Positions 18,469 to 24,853 of a stretch of DNA of 35,912 nt are shown here, one piece after another. Position numbers and translations under genes: made by a program. The DNA comes from a virus. The notes under the pieces are model-generated. The model was given only the letters and a program-made list of their open reading frames with translations, did not search any database and had not been told where the DNA came from. The stretch lies in IMG/VR virus record IMGVR_UViG_3300020420_000038, positions 1 to 35,912 of that record. One strand, written 5' to 3'. The number at the start of each line of letters is the position of its first letter. Positions within the stretch are counted from its first letter, which is position 1.

Positions 18469-18999
18469 TTACTCGCCTTTAAATTTTTCGGAATTAGCTT
18501 TAACATAACTTCGTATATTAATGACATCACTACAGATGTATGCGTATTTAGAAGCAGGGTTTATCATATAGCCACTTGCGTGAAGCTGACTGCATTTCAA
18601 AATACGAACTAGCTGTTTATCATGGACTTGCTTGTCTAGTTCTTCTTTGGCTAGGTCTAGCTTTACTTTGGATAATTCGTTACAAGTTTGATTATCTCCC
18701 AGAGGTATCATAAAACTCATCTGTACTCCCCAACCTTCGTTTATAGAATAAGTTTCTTCGCCCTGTGCATCATTTCCTGTATAGAAAGGAGTTACAGCCA
18801 AAGTAGGTTGACTACAAACTAAGTTTCCAAACTGTTGTTTACCTGTCATTCCATTATTAATATTCATATTCTGGTTGATAATACTTGAATTACCAACAGC
18901 ATTTGGTTGAGCCTGTACGTTTGTATCGCCTTCGGCTCTTACTTTACTGACTAAAGACAGACAAAGAAGTGATAACGCTAGTAGTCGTAATCGCATCAT
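18469..18999 (-). CDS. exported cyanophage-type protein with signal peptide, unknown function
   Basis: 176 residues. The N-terminus (MMRLRLLALSLLCLSLVSKVRAEG) is a clear signal peptide: Arg residues, a long Leu/Ser core and an A-R-A cleavage site. The mature part has an Asn-rich stretch (NMNINNG), a beta-like middle (YSINEGWGVQMSFMIPLGD) and a helical C-terminal half with four Cys (TCNELSKVKLDLAKEELDKQ, LKCSQLHASGYMI, YAYICSDVI). I recall similar proteins in marine cyanophages, without known function. It is last in the three-gene minus-strand operon, overlapping the preceding gene by 56 bases. A periplasmic or outer-membrane job during lysis or adsorption is plausible but unproven. Confidence 0.75.
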   Translation of the reverse strand: MMRLRLLALSLLCLSLVSKVRAEGDTNVQAQPNAVGNSSIINQNMNINNGMTGKQQFGNLVCSQPTLAVTPFYTGNDAQGEETYSINEGWGVQMSFMIPLGDNQTCNELSKVKLDLAKEELDKQVHDKQLVRILKCSQLHASGYMINPASKYAYICSDVINIRSYVKANSEKFKGE

Positions 19000-19309
19000 T
19001 CTGTGTGATTTGTTCTATTTTAGTTCCTGATGCTCTAGTAGTTATAGCTAACGACCAATCAGAGGTAACAGTTTTAGGAGTAAAAACTGCATCTGCGTGT
19101 GCTATACCACCACTAGAAGCACTTGTAACTTCTATATTTGATGCTTCCCAACTAGACAAAGCAGACCCATATTTCTCAGTAACTATAGACCTTGTAATAG
19201 TCTGGGTTGTGTTTTCAGTTCTATTAGATGAACCTGTAGTCCACGTTGGCACTCCGTTTGCATAACAAGGAGCAACTAAAAATAAACCTAGTAAGAGTAG
19301 CTTTTTCAT
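18944..19309 (-). CDS. exported small protein with signal peptide, unknown function
   Basis: 121 residues. MKKLLLLGLFLVAPCYANG is a signal peptide with a likely cleavage after CYA. A lipoprotein signal is less likely because VAPC is a poor lipobox. The mature part is Thr/Ser-rich and beta-strand-like (WTTGSSNRTENTTQTITRS, FTPKTVTSDWSLAITTRAS). Its start overlaps the stop of the membrane-protein gene upstream by four bases (ATGA), which indicates translational coupling. Cyanophage relatives of this type are familiar to me, but their role is not known. It could be a virion decoration or a cell-envelope factor. Confidence 0.75.
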   Translation of the reverse strand: MKKLLLLGLFLVAPCYANGVPTWTTGSSNRTENTTQTITRSIVTEKYGSALSSWEASNIEVTSASSGGIAHADAVFTPKTVTSDWSLAITTRASGTKIEQITQNDAITTTSVITSLSVFSQ

Positions 19310-19545
19310 TTGATGCCTACTTTAGAGTTCTTATTATCTACTATAGTATCTTTTTTCTTCTTTATCTGAAACCCTAGTGAAGCAGTACTAGCTGAAAAAA
19401 TACTTGCAATAAATGTCGGGTCAAAATCTACAATCTTTTTACCAGATGGCGGTTCATAGTATGAGAGAGATAATAGCGTTGCCGACCAAAGAAGTACACA
19501 AACTTTGACAATGGTTTCGACTCTACTAGGTTCTTGATCTTCCAT
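19306..19545 (-). CDS. small two-span membrane protein, holin candidate
   Basis: 79 residues with two hydrophobic segments, about residues 12-30 (VKVCVLLWSATLLSLSYY) and 42-58 (FDPTFIASIFSASTASLGF), followed by a KKKK cluster and a charged tail. Size, two spans and a basic C-terminus fit a class II-like holin. In T7, the holin 17.5 lies between the fibre gene and the terminase genes, the same slot as here but on the opposite strand. First gene of the minus-strand operon. No endolysin gene is visible nearby, so the holin assignment is inference. Confidence 0.6.
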   Translation of the reverse strand: MEDQEPSRVETIVKVCVLLWSATLLSLSYYEPPSGKKIVDFDPTFIASIFSASTASLGFQIKKKKDTIVDNKNSKVGIK

Positions 19546-19612
19546 GAAAAGTTAAGACTCTTGTTTAATACTACCAAGTTAGCTATGTTTGGAAAGTAAC
19601 ACAATAGTTATT

Positions 19613-19777
19613 ATGCTAAAAATCTTAAAACCAATACTACTAAAATTCTTTACCACTACTGCTGTAAAGAGATTAGTAGTTGATTTGCTTAGAGCAATCT
19701 GCAAACAAACTAGCAACACGCTAGATGATCGTGCTGTGGATATGTTGGAGCAACAACTATTCCCAAAACTGAACTGA
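19613..19777 (+). CDS. small amphipathic protein (54 aa), unknown function
   Basis: 54 residues from ATG 19613: basic/hydrophobic N-terminal helix (MLKILKPILLKFFTTTAVKR) and an acidic helical C-terminal part (LDDRAVDMLEQQLFPKLN). A TTG at 19589 would add eight residues but has no better signal. Divergent from the minus-strand operon and separated from the next gene by one base. Short proteins with this KPxLLKFxxxxxVKRLVVDLL pattern are familiar from cyanophages. The helix could associate with membranes. Confidence 0.6.
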   Translation: MLKILKPILLKFFTTTAVKRLVVDLLRAICKQTSNTLDDRAVDMLEQQLFPKLN

Positions 19778-19778
19778 T

Positions 19779-20087
19779 ATGAACCATAAAGAATTTTTTA
19801 ATGTTCTTATTGGTAATCCCCCACCCGAAATAGAACTGGAAATAGAACTTAAATGCAGGGAGGTTCAACAATTACCAGACTTTGTTATCAAAGATTATTG
19901 TTGTGACCTTGTAAAACAAATAAGATTACAAGATATGTTGCTAATGGCATCACTTGTAAAGATTTCCGAAACAGAAACTAAGAATTATCATCTTGAAAAA
20001 GAGTTAAAACAATATAGAAAGATACAAAAACAAGGATTACTAGGTAAAGTTAGGTATGTATTGTTTGGCAATAGAGCTAAAAAGTGA
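19779..20087 (+). CDS. hypothetical protein upstream of the terminase genes
   Basis: 102 residues, no recognised domain. An acidic N-terminal stretch (PPPEIELEIELKCREVQQLPDF) leads into helices with coiled-coil character (VKISETETKNYHLEKELKQYRK). The end is basic (GLLGKVRYVLFGNRAKK). It lies between the 54-residue gene and the small terminase, about where T7 keeps its spanin and lysis genes, but it has no signal peptide or membrane span. Confidence 0.65.
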   Translation: MNHKEFFNVLIGNPPPEIELEIELKCREVQQLPDFVIKDYCCDLVKQIRLQDMLLMASLVKISETETKNYHLEKELKQYRKIQKQGLLGKVRYVLFGNRAKK

Positions 20088-20114
20088 TTATATTAAACAA
20101 AAAAGCTAGTAATT

Positions 20115-20333
20115 ATGGATAGAAACTTAAAATTACTAAAGACCATACACTATGAGTTGGCTAAACATATACTTGATTTAATAAAAAGTGGCGAAGCAAA
20201 GGCAGGAGACTTAAACGTAGCTAGACAATTCTTAAAAGATAATGGTATCGAGTGTATTCCTGTAGAAAACAGCCCAATGACAGAGCTAATGAATAACTTA
20301 CCAGACCTAGAAACTATCCCTCTTACAGATTAA
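20115..20333 (+). CDS. terminase small subunit (T7 gp18-like DNA maturase A)
   Basis: 72 residues (T7 gp18 is 89). It has the compact helical form of T7-type small terminases: LLKTIHYELAKHILDLIKSGEAKAGDLNVARQFLKDNGIECIP, with a shared LxVARQFLKxNGI core. An acidic C-terminal tail follows (NNLPDLETIPLTD). It lies directly before the large subunit, with TAATAA then the TTG start of that gene. It binds concatemeric DNA and directs packaging. Short sequence, but core and position agree. Confidence 0.85.
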   Translation: MDRNLKLLKTIHYELAKHILDLIKSGEAKAGDLNVARQFLKDNGIECIPVENSPMTELMNNLPDLETIPLTD

Positions 20334-20336
20334 TAA

Positions 20337-22055
20337 TTGCAACCCTTACCAGAAAAGCTACTTGACTTTAGATATTTCTTAATCGTTACTTGGAGACATC
20401 TAAACCTACCAGACCCTACACCTGTTCAGCTAGATATAGCAGAATATCTACAACATGGTGCTAGAAGAAAGATCATACAGGGGTTTCGTGGGGTAGGTAA
20501 GAGTTGGATTACCAGTACTTACGTTGTTTGGCGATTAAGGATAGACCCACAACTAAAGTTTCTTGTAGTATCTGCTAGTAAAGACAGGGCTGATAACTTT
20601 ACGACCTTTACTATGCGTCTTATAAACGAGATGCCTATACTAGCTCCACTAATCCCCAGAGATGACCAGAGAAACAGTAAGGTTAGCTTTGATGTAAGAC
20701 CTGCCAGTGCCGATCACGCACCCTCCTGTTCTTCTAAAGGGGTCTTATCGCAGCTTGCAGGGAGTCGTGCTGATGAAGTCATAGCAGATGACTGTGAAGT
20801 GCCTAACAATTCCTTTACACAGCCTATGAGAGACAAACTAGGCGAAGCTGTAAAAGAGTTTGAAGCGATACTAAAACCAAATGGCAAGATTACATTCTTA
20901 GGTACACCACAAGTAGAGAACAGTTTGTACCTAACACTAGAAGAACGTGGCTATGAAACACGAATATGGACAGCTAGATACCCAAATCATAAAAACAACT
21001 ACGGAGATCGCCTTGCTCCACGTATTGCTAAGAACCTCCTAGAAGGCTCTGTACAGCCTAAAGACCCTGTTGACCCTGTTAGGTTCTCAGCCATTGATCT
21101 AATGGAGCGTGAAGCGTCTTATGGCCGATCTGGGTTCAATCTACAGTTTATGCTTGATACAACCCTCTCAGATCAAGATAGATACCCCTTAAAAATTAAC
21201 GACCTAGTAATTATGTCGGTCAATAAAGAGTACGCACCTGAAAAAGTTATATGGTCTAACTCTCCTGAGTATGTAATTACTGATTTACCCTGCGTTGGGT
21301 TCAATGGCGACAGGTATCATAGACCTGCACAAGAGTTCGGAGACTACATTGAATACACTGGGTCAGTGCTTTTCGTTGACCCCTCTGGTACTGGAAAAGA
21401 CCAGACAGCTATATCCTGTGTAAAGATGCTAAATGGTAACTTATTCGTTACAGAGTGCTTTGGTTTGTCGGGAGGTTACTCCGATAGAGTCCTAGAACGC
21501 ATAGCTAGAACCGCAAAAGTCAATAAGGTTAACAAGATTATCGTAGAACAAAACTTTGGTGGAGGTATGTTCTCACAGTTACTTAAACCATTTCTTATGA
21601 GATACCACCCTTGCGAAGTAGAAGACGTGCGAAACACCAAATCTAAAGAAATGAGAATCATTGATACCCTTGAACCTGTAATGAACTCGCACAGACTCAT
21701 TATTGACCGCAGAGTTATGGAAAATGACTTTAAATCAAACCCTGATGACACCCCTGAAAGAAGACTTAAACTGCAACTTGCCTACCAAATATCAAGACTT
21801 TCTAAAAATAAAGGCTCTTTAGTACATGATGACCTTGTTGACTCCCTAGCAGGTGCAGTTGCCTACTGGACAGAGTATATGGCTCAAACTGAAGACATGA
21901 ATATCGCTAAAAGACATGATGAATTAATTAATACACACCTAGAAAACTGGGGTCACGTTCTTAATAACACTGTTTCACAAGCTGCTATGGGTATGTCTCC
22001 TCAACAAATTAGAAATTCCTCTGTCTCTGACAGTGGTTTCCTCAATAATCTTTAA
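20337..22055 (+). CDS. terminase large subunit (T7 gp19-like)
   Basis: 572 residues (T7 gp19 is 586). The N-terminal ATPase has Walker A GFRGVGKS (residues 49-56), then LKFLVVSASKDRADNFT, then SRADEVIADDCEVP as Walker B. The C-terminal nuclease has VLFVDPSGTGKDQTAI with the catalytic Asp, then KEMRIIDTLEPVMNSHRLI and KGSLVHDDLVDSLA. All of these are conserved with T7. It translocates DNA into the procapsid and cuts concatemers. The start is taken as the TTG at 20337 because stops lie directly upstream and family N-termini align there. Confidence 0.95.
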   Translation: MQPLPEKLLDFRYFLIVTWRHLNLPDPTPVQLDIAEYLQHGARRKIIQGFRGVGKSWITSTYVVWRLRIDPQLKFLVVSASKDRADNFTTFTMRLINEMPILAPLIPRDDQRNSKVSFDVRPASADHAPSCSSKGVLSQLAGSRADEVIADDCEVPNNSFTQPMRDKLGEAVKEFEAILKPNGKITFLGTPQVENSLYLTLEERGYETRIWTARYPNHKNNYGDRLAPRIAKNLLEGSVQPKDPVDPVRFSAIDLMEREASYGRSGFNLQFMLDTTLSDQDRYPLKINDLVIMSVNKEYAPEKVIWSNSPEYVITDLPCVGFNGDRYHRPAQEFGDYIEYTGSVLFVDPSGTGKDQTAISCVKMLNGNLFVTECFGLSGGYSDRVLERIARTAKVNKVNKIIVEQNFGGGMFSQLLKPFLMRYHPCEVEDVRNTKSKEMRIIDTLEPVMNSHRLIIDRRVMENDFKSNPDDTPERRLKLQLAYQISRLSKNKGSLVHDDLVDSLAGAVAYWTEYMAQTEDMNIAKRHDELINTHLENWGHVLNNTVSQAAMGMSPQQIRNSSVSDSGFLNNL

Positions 22056-22100
22056 TTAAAGCCTAGTATAGGAGATACCTCTAATGCTCCGTTTGGGTTA

Positions 22101-22126
22101 GGGTAGTTGTCTCATAGCAGCTACCC
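22101..22126 (+). terminator. hairpin after the terminase gene, likely late terminator
   Basis: GGGTAGTTG (22101-22109) pairs with CAGCTACCC (22118-22126), nine base pairs with one wobble, loop of eight. Only a weak T-rich tail (TTAT) follows, so termination may be partial or the hairpin may protect the 3' end. It lies 46 bases after the terminase stop. Confidence 0.5.
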
Positions 22127-22179
22127 TTATAACACTAAGATTACACTAAGAAAAAATTTGGCGGAAAAATCTGAAAGGG

Positions 22180-22195
22180 TAATAGAATATACGTA
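22180..22195 (+). promoter_or_regulatory. candidate phage promoter near the genome end
   Basis: AATAGAATATACGT here matches AATAAATATACGT upstream of the SSB gene with one inserted base. T7 has a phage promoter at the corresponding right-end position (phi OR). Only similarity between intergenic sites supports this. Confidence 0.3.
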
Positions 22196-22261
22196 GAACT
22201 ACTTTCCCCCATATAAATTTTAATTTTTTTTCTAATTTTTAAAAAAATAATCATTAATAAT

Positions 22262-22334
22262 AAAAAAACCTAGTGACAGTAAGGGTTCTAAGAATATTAT
22301 TACTATTCTTAAAAGGATTTACTAGGATTTTTTT
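22262..22334. terminator. bidirectional terminator-like stem with A-run and T-run flanks
   Basis: Seven A then CCTAGT (22269-22274) pair with ACTAGG (22321-22326) followed by A and seven T. Inside it, AAGAATA (22290-22296) pairs with TATTCTT (22304-22310). A-run plus stem plus T-run is the layout of a terminator working on both strands. It would insulate the late transcripts from the early promoter, or mark one end of the genome. Confidence 0.5.
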
Positions 22335-22364
22335 AATTGTTGGCTTTTATTTGTTTCCTTAATC

Positions 22365-22475
22365 GGTAGGGGGTAGGGGTAGATCAATAGACTAGATCAA
22401 TGAACTATATAAGGGGGTCAATATAAGGGGTCAATAGGATATAAAAAGAGAATAAAAAAAGGATATAAAAAAAGG
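22365..22475. repeat. short imperfect tandem repeats near the early promoter
   Basis: TAGATCAAT occurs at 22380-22388 and 22393-22401. ATATAAGGGG(G)TCAAT occurs at 22407-22422 and, overlapping by two bases, at 22421-22435. GGATATAAAAA occurs at 22437-22447 and again at 22461-22471. A G-rich GTAGGGGGTAGGGGTAG precedes them. T7 has short repeat arrays next to its terminal repeat, which makes this a candidate end-proximal repeat region. Confidence 0.6.
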
Positions 22476-22570
22476 CTAGTAAACACTAAGATAATCTAAT
22501 TGTTACAGAATGTAAACAATGAATTTAATCAGTGATAGCAAGGGAAGTCAGACTAATTTAAAAAAGGTTG

Positions 22571-22600
22571 TTGACACTTTGCGGTAACACTCGATATAGT
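22571..22600 (+). promoter_or_regulatory. sigma70-type early promoter
   Basis: A perfect -35 TTGACA (22571-22576), an 18-base spacer and the -10 TATAGT (22595-22600) precede the first early gene by 58 bases. This is the best bacterial-type promoter seen in the window and sits where T7 has its host-read early promoters. It should let the host RNA polymerase transcribe the early block before the phage polymerase is made. Confidence 0.85.
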
Positions 22601-22658
22601 AGGTTCAACAGGTCAACAAGACTTGTTTAACTTTATCAAAAACAACTAACCACACACT

Positions 22659-22958
22659 ATGAAAAAACTGTTTTCTACAGTTACAATTCCTGAGACTCTC
22701 AGGGGTCTTGTAATTAAGACTAAATACCTTGGGGCTACTGACTACAAGGGGGCTAGAATCAAAGCTACTCACTTGAGAGATAGCGGGGTTACCTACTCTA
22801 AAATTACTAGCAAAGATTATGACTTAGAACCTGCTGATATGGCTCTCGTAGCTGCTCAAAACCTAGTAGATTCTTGGCCACTCAAAGAATACAACCCTAA
22901 TATGAAAATTGTTTCAATGGGTTGGGATCATGCCAACTACTACTTCGTAGTCATTTAG
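22659..22958 (+). CDS. first early gene, unknown function
   Basis: 99 residues, no recognised domain. The N-terminus is basic and strand-rich (MKKLFSTVTIPETLRGLVIKTKYLGATDYKGARIKA), and the end is hydrophobic/aromatic (MKIVSMGWDHANYYFVVI). It is the first gene after the strong early promoter, the place of host-takeover proteins such as T7 gp0.3, so an inhibitor of a host function is possible but unproven. The ATG follows an A/C-rich leader (ACCACACACT) without a Shine-Dalgarno. Followed by a two-hairpin module that recurs later. Confidence 0.7.
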   Translation: MKKLFSTVTIPETLRGLVIKTKYLGATDYKGARIKATHLRDSGVTYSKITSKDYDLEPADMALVAAQNLVDSWPLKEYNPNMKIVSMGWDHANYYFVVI

Positions 22959-22960
22959 AT

Positions 22961-23003
22961 TCCTTAGAGCCTAGTTATAGGTTCTAAAGAGTTTAAAGAC
23001 TCT
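22961..23003 (+). promoter_or_regulatory. intercistronic twin hairpin, copy 1
   Basis: TTAGAGCCTA (22964-22973) pairs with TAGGTTCTAA (22978-22987) around a GTTA loop. A second hairpin, AGAGT/ACTCT (22988-23003), follows at once. A nearly identical module lies at 23612-23658. No T-run follows. Possible roles are RNA processing (T7 early mRNA is cut by RNase III between genes), attenuation or 3'-end protection. Confidence 0.65.
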
Positions 23004-23030
23004 AACCAAACTTTACCAACAAAAACCACT

Positions 23031-23219
23031 ATGGAAATTTTAGTCAGCACTAGGACTGCATACGGAAGAGAATACGTAGATGTAGTCAATAAAGAGCAAA
23101 GAGTACCTATTCAAATCCTAACGGGTCAGGATACTCTCACTCAAGAAAAAATCAATGCCCTTAAAAAATTAGGGTTTACTTTCAAGCTACAAACAACTGC
23201 ACCTACTATCCAATTCTGA
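23031..23219 (+). CDS. small early protein, unknown function
   Basis: 62 residues (MEILVSTRTAYGREYVDVVN... ending TTAPTIQF), probably a small alpha/beta fold. No motif recognised. It follows the A/C-rich leader ACCAACAAAAACCACT instead of a Shine-Dalgarno, and the next gene starts two bases after its stop. Part of the early host-takeover block. Confidence 0.6.
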   Translation: MEILVSTRTAYGREYVDVVNKEQRVPIQILTGQDTLTQEKINALKKLGFTFKLQTTAPTIQF

Positions 23220-23221
23220 TT

Positions 23222-23446
23222 ATGTACTCTCACGAAGAAACTAAGGCATTTTATGAAACTAAATTCAATGTCGAACTAACAGGCTCAATGCTTATTAGCT
23301 TGCAGTGGTACTGTAACCACTTCAAAGATTATCATAGAAAATTTTGGGATACTAACCACCCTGAATATGAACAAGATTATGTAGATGATTTTGAAACTAT
23401 GATGACTCGATTAAATGAGCCACACAAAAACTTTACCATTGACTAA
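23222..23446 (+). CDS. small acidic early protein, unknown function
   Basis: 74 residues, acidic and aromatic-rich (YCNHFKDYHRKFWDTNHPEYEQDYVDDFETMM). No known domain. Small acidic early phage proteins often mimic DNA or bind host enzymes, but nothing here singles out a target. It starts two bases after the previous gene and ends two bases before the next. Confidence 0.65.
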   Translation: MYSHEETKAFYETKFNVELTGSMLISLQWYCNHFKDYHRKFWDTNHPEYEQDYVDDFETMMTRLNEPHKNFTID

Positions 23447-23448
23447 CT

Positions 23449-23607
23449 ATGGACTATCAAAAAACCAAAGTAACAACCTCTGAATACTGGGATTTTTTCT
23501 GGGAACAATTCGATATGGAAGAAGCTAATTCTGGGGGCTACGCTGAATACGATAATGTATGGAAGCGTACTAAAGAATACGTTGATAATCAAATCGAAAT
23601 TGCTTAA
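23449..23607 (+). CDS. very small acidic early protein (52 aa)
   Basis: An ATG in the context CTAACTATG opens a 52-codon frame (MDYQKTKVTTSEYWDFFWEQ..., ending YVDNQIEIA). It is acidic and aromatic-rich like the preceding protein, and the FFWEQFDMEE core suggests one amphipathic helix. It begins two bases after the previous stop in the same operon, uses the same start context and is followed by the repeated hairpin module, which together support a real gene. Confidence 0.65.
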   Translation: MDYQKTKVTTSEYWDFFWEQFDMEEANSGGYAEYDNVWKRTKEYVDNQIEIA

Positions 23608-23611
23608 CGAT

Positions 23612-23658
23612 TCCTTAGAGCCTACTTAGTAGGTTCTAAAGAGTCCTTAACAAGACTC
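23612..23658 (+). promoter_or_regulatory. intercistronic twin hairpin, copy 2
   Basis: TTAGAGCCTAC (23615-23625) pairs with GTAGGTTCTAA (23629-23639) around a TTA loop, then GAGTC (23641-23645) pairs with GACTC (23654-23658). It shares ATTCCTTAGAGCCTA and AGGTTCTAAAGAGT with the copy at 22961-23003. The stem is kept although the loop differs, with a compensating C-G pair added in this copy. Confidence 0.65.
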
Positions 23659-23755
23659 AATGGGTTAACTAGGTAACTATTGTTATTAAATGTCAGTAAA
23701 GCAACACGCCACCACCTGACAGCCCACTTTACCAAAAACTATCTAACCAAAAACA

Positions 23756-24751
23756 ATGACCCAAACAACTGTCAAAAAACAATCAAACAAAGAACCTTAC
23801 AATCCTGATAAGGCGGTTCAAGAATTAACTGATAAGTTAATTTCAATAATGGAAAAAGGTTGCAATCCTTTTCGCAAAGAGTGGACTCCTGAAGCTGATC
23901 ACATGAACATAACTACAGGGGAGTACTACCAAAATGGTAACTTAATCTGTCTTGAGATAGATAAACTAGCACAGGGTTTTCAATATCCATATTGGTGCGG
24001 TTTTAAACAGGCTCAAAAGTGGGGTCTAAAAATTAAAAAGGGTAGCAAGTCAGCTATCATTCTTAGACCTATCACTATCAATGGTAAGCGACCCTTAGAT
24101 GAGTCAAAACCTGATGGCCTGCAAGTAGAAACAGGTGCTAGATTTACTATCTTTCGCCCAGTGCGAGTGTTTAACATAGCCTGTTTTGTAGGCTCAACAC
24201 CTGAGAATCAGAAAAAGCTAGACGATAGGATAGCTGAGCTACAAAAACAACATGAAGCTACTAACTTTGAGCCACTAGATGACCGACTAAAGAATGTGCA
24301 TGACATAGTAGTTACCAACTACATTGATAAGCACCTTAGAAACTTCAGTCACAAAGGGGATAGAGCATACTATGACGTACTCTTTGACGAGATCGTAGTT
24401 CCTGACCGCACTAGGTTCTCTAATAACGAAAATTATTATGCCGTTGTAATGCACGAAGCCTGTCATAGCAGTGGTTCTCAAGAGAGACTAGCGAGACAGG
24501 GCATAGTAAAAGCCTGTGGATTTGGCTCTGAACTCTATGCTGAAGAAGAGATTATTACAGAATGCTCAGCTTTTCTCTTAGCTAGAGAGTTAAAAGTCAG
24601 CACCACTGATGACCAACACGCTAGTTACCTTAAGAGTTGGTGTTCTAAGCTACGCAAAGAACCCAAGTTTATTAAGACTATCTTAGGACAATCAGTAAAA
24701 GCTAAGAACTTTATCCTGAACCCGATAGTTGACAAATCCGATAACACATGA
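23756..24751 (+). CDS. ArdC-type antirestriction protein with zincin metallopeptidase domain
   Basis: 331 residues. Residues about 12-150 match the ArdC N-terminal ssDNA-binding domain: KLISIMEKGCNPFRKEW, NGNLICLEI, WCGFKQAQKWGLKIKKGSKS and FTIFRPVRVFN. Residues about 190-310 form an M78-like zincin domain with HEACH at 233-237 and a downstream GSELYAEEEIITECSAFLLARE helix supplying the third zinc ligand. Plasmid ArdC proteins protect incoming ssDNA from restriction. In a phage early region this would block host restriction or cleave a host protein. The stop codon lies in the loop of a perfect eight-base-pair hairpin. Confidence 0.85.
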   Translation: MTQTTVKKQSNKEPYNPDKAVQELTDKLISIMEKGCNPFRKEWTPEADHMNITTGEYYQNGNLICLEIDKLAQGFQYPYWCGFKQAQKWGLKIKKGSKSAIILRPITINGKRPLDESKPDGLQVETGARFTIFRPVRVFNIACFVGSTPENQKKLDDRIAELQKQHEATNFEPLDDRLKNVHDIVVTNYIDKHLRNFSHKGDRAYYDVLFDEIVVPDRTRFSNNENYYAVVMHEACHSSGSQERLARQGIVKACGFGSELYAEEEIITECSAFLLARELKVSTTDDQHASYLKSWCSKLRKEPKFIKTILGQSVKAKNFILNPIVDKSDNT

Positions 24752-24825
24752 TAGAGTGTTATCAGAACCACTCTTATTAGCCCTTGATTCAGGGGCTAGT
24801 ATGAGTGGCTCACAAAGAGTCACTC
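24740..24825 (+). promoter_or_regulatory. cluster of three hairpins after the ardC-like gene
   Basis: GATAACAC (24740-24747) pairs with GTGTTATC (24756-24763), enclosing the stop codon. An 18-base arm at 24768-24785 pairs with 24791-24808 with one mismatch and a GATTC loop, the longest stem seen in the window. GAGTGGCTC (24803-24811) pairs with GAGTCACTC (24817-24825), competing with the end of the long stem. Likely RNA-processing or stability elements. Confidence 0.65.
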
Positions 24826-24853
24826 AGTTGTACAACTTCGCTTTACTCTAACT

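Larger units (their letters stand above)
22056..22570. other. non-coding region, probable junction of the physical genome ends
   Basis: No convincing gene lies in this roughly 515-base AT-rich stretch, which separates the last late gene (terminase) from the first early gene. In T7-like genomes that interval is where the two ends with their terminal repeat meet in the concatemer. It contains a hairpin at 22101-22126, a promoter-like AT-rich site near 22180, a large A/T-flanked stem at 22262-22334 and tandem short repeats at 22365-22475. An exact terminal repeat length cannot be read from a single continuous sequence. Confidence 0.55.

Noticed and set aside
18370-18612. 80-codon plus-strand frame
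   Set aside because: It runs from the structured spacer into the minus-strand exported-protein gene, which has a convincing signal peptide and family look; the plus frame shows no domain and is most likely a shadow.
18969-19265. 98-codon plus-strand frame opposite the exported-protein gene
   Set aside because: The minus strand has the signal peptide and ATGA coupling; the plus frame is a hydrophobic mirror of it.
22365-22475. CRISPR-like array
   Set aside because: The repeats are 9-15 bases, only two copies each, without regular spacers; better explained as end-proximal short repeats.
22601-22615. tRNA T-arm fragment as attP (GGTTCAACAGG)
   Set aside because: Only a few bases resemble a T-loop and there is no flanking stem or CCA-end context; it is also 4.5 kb from the integrase.
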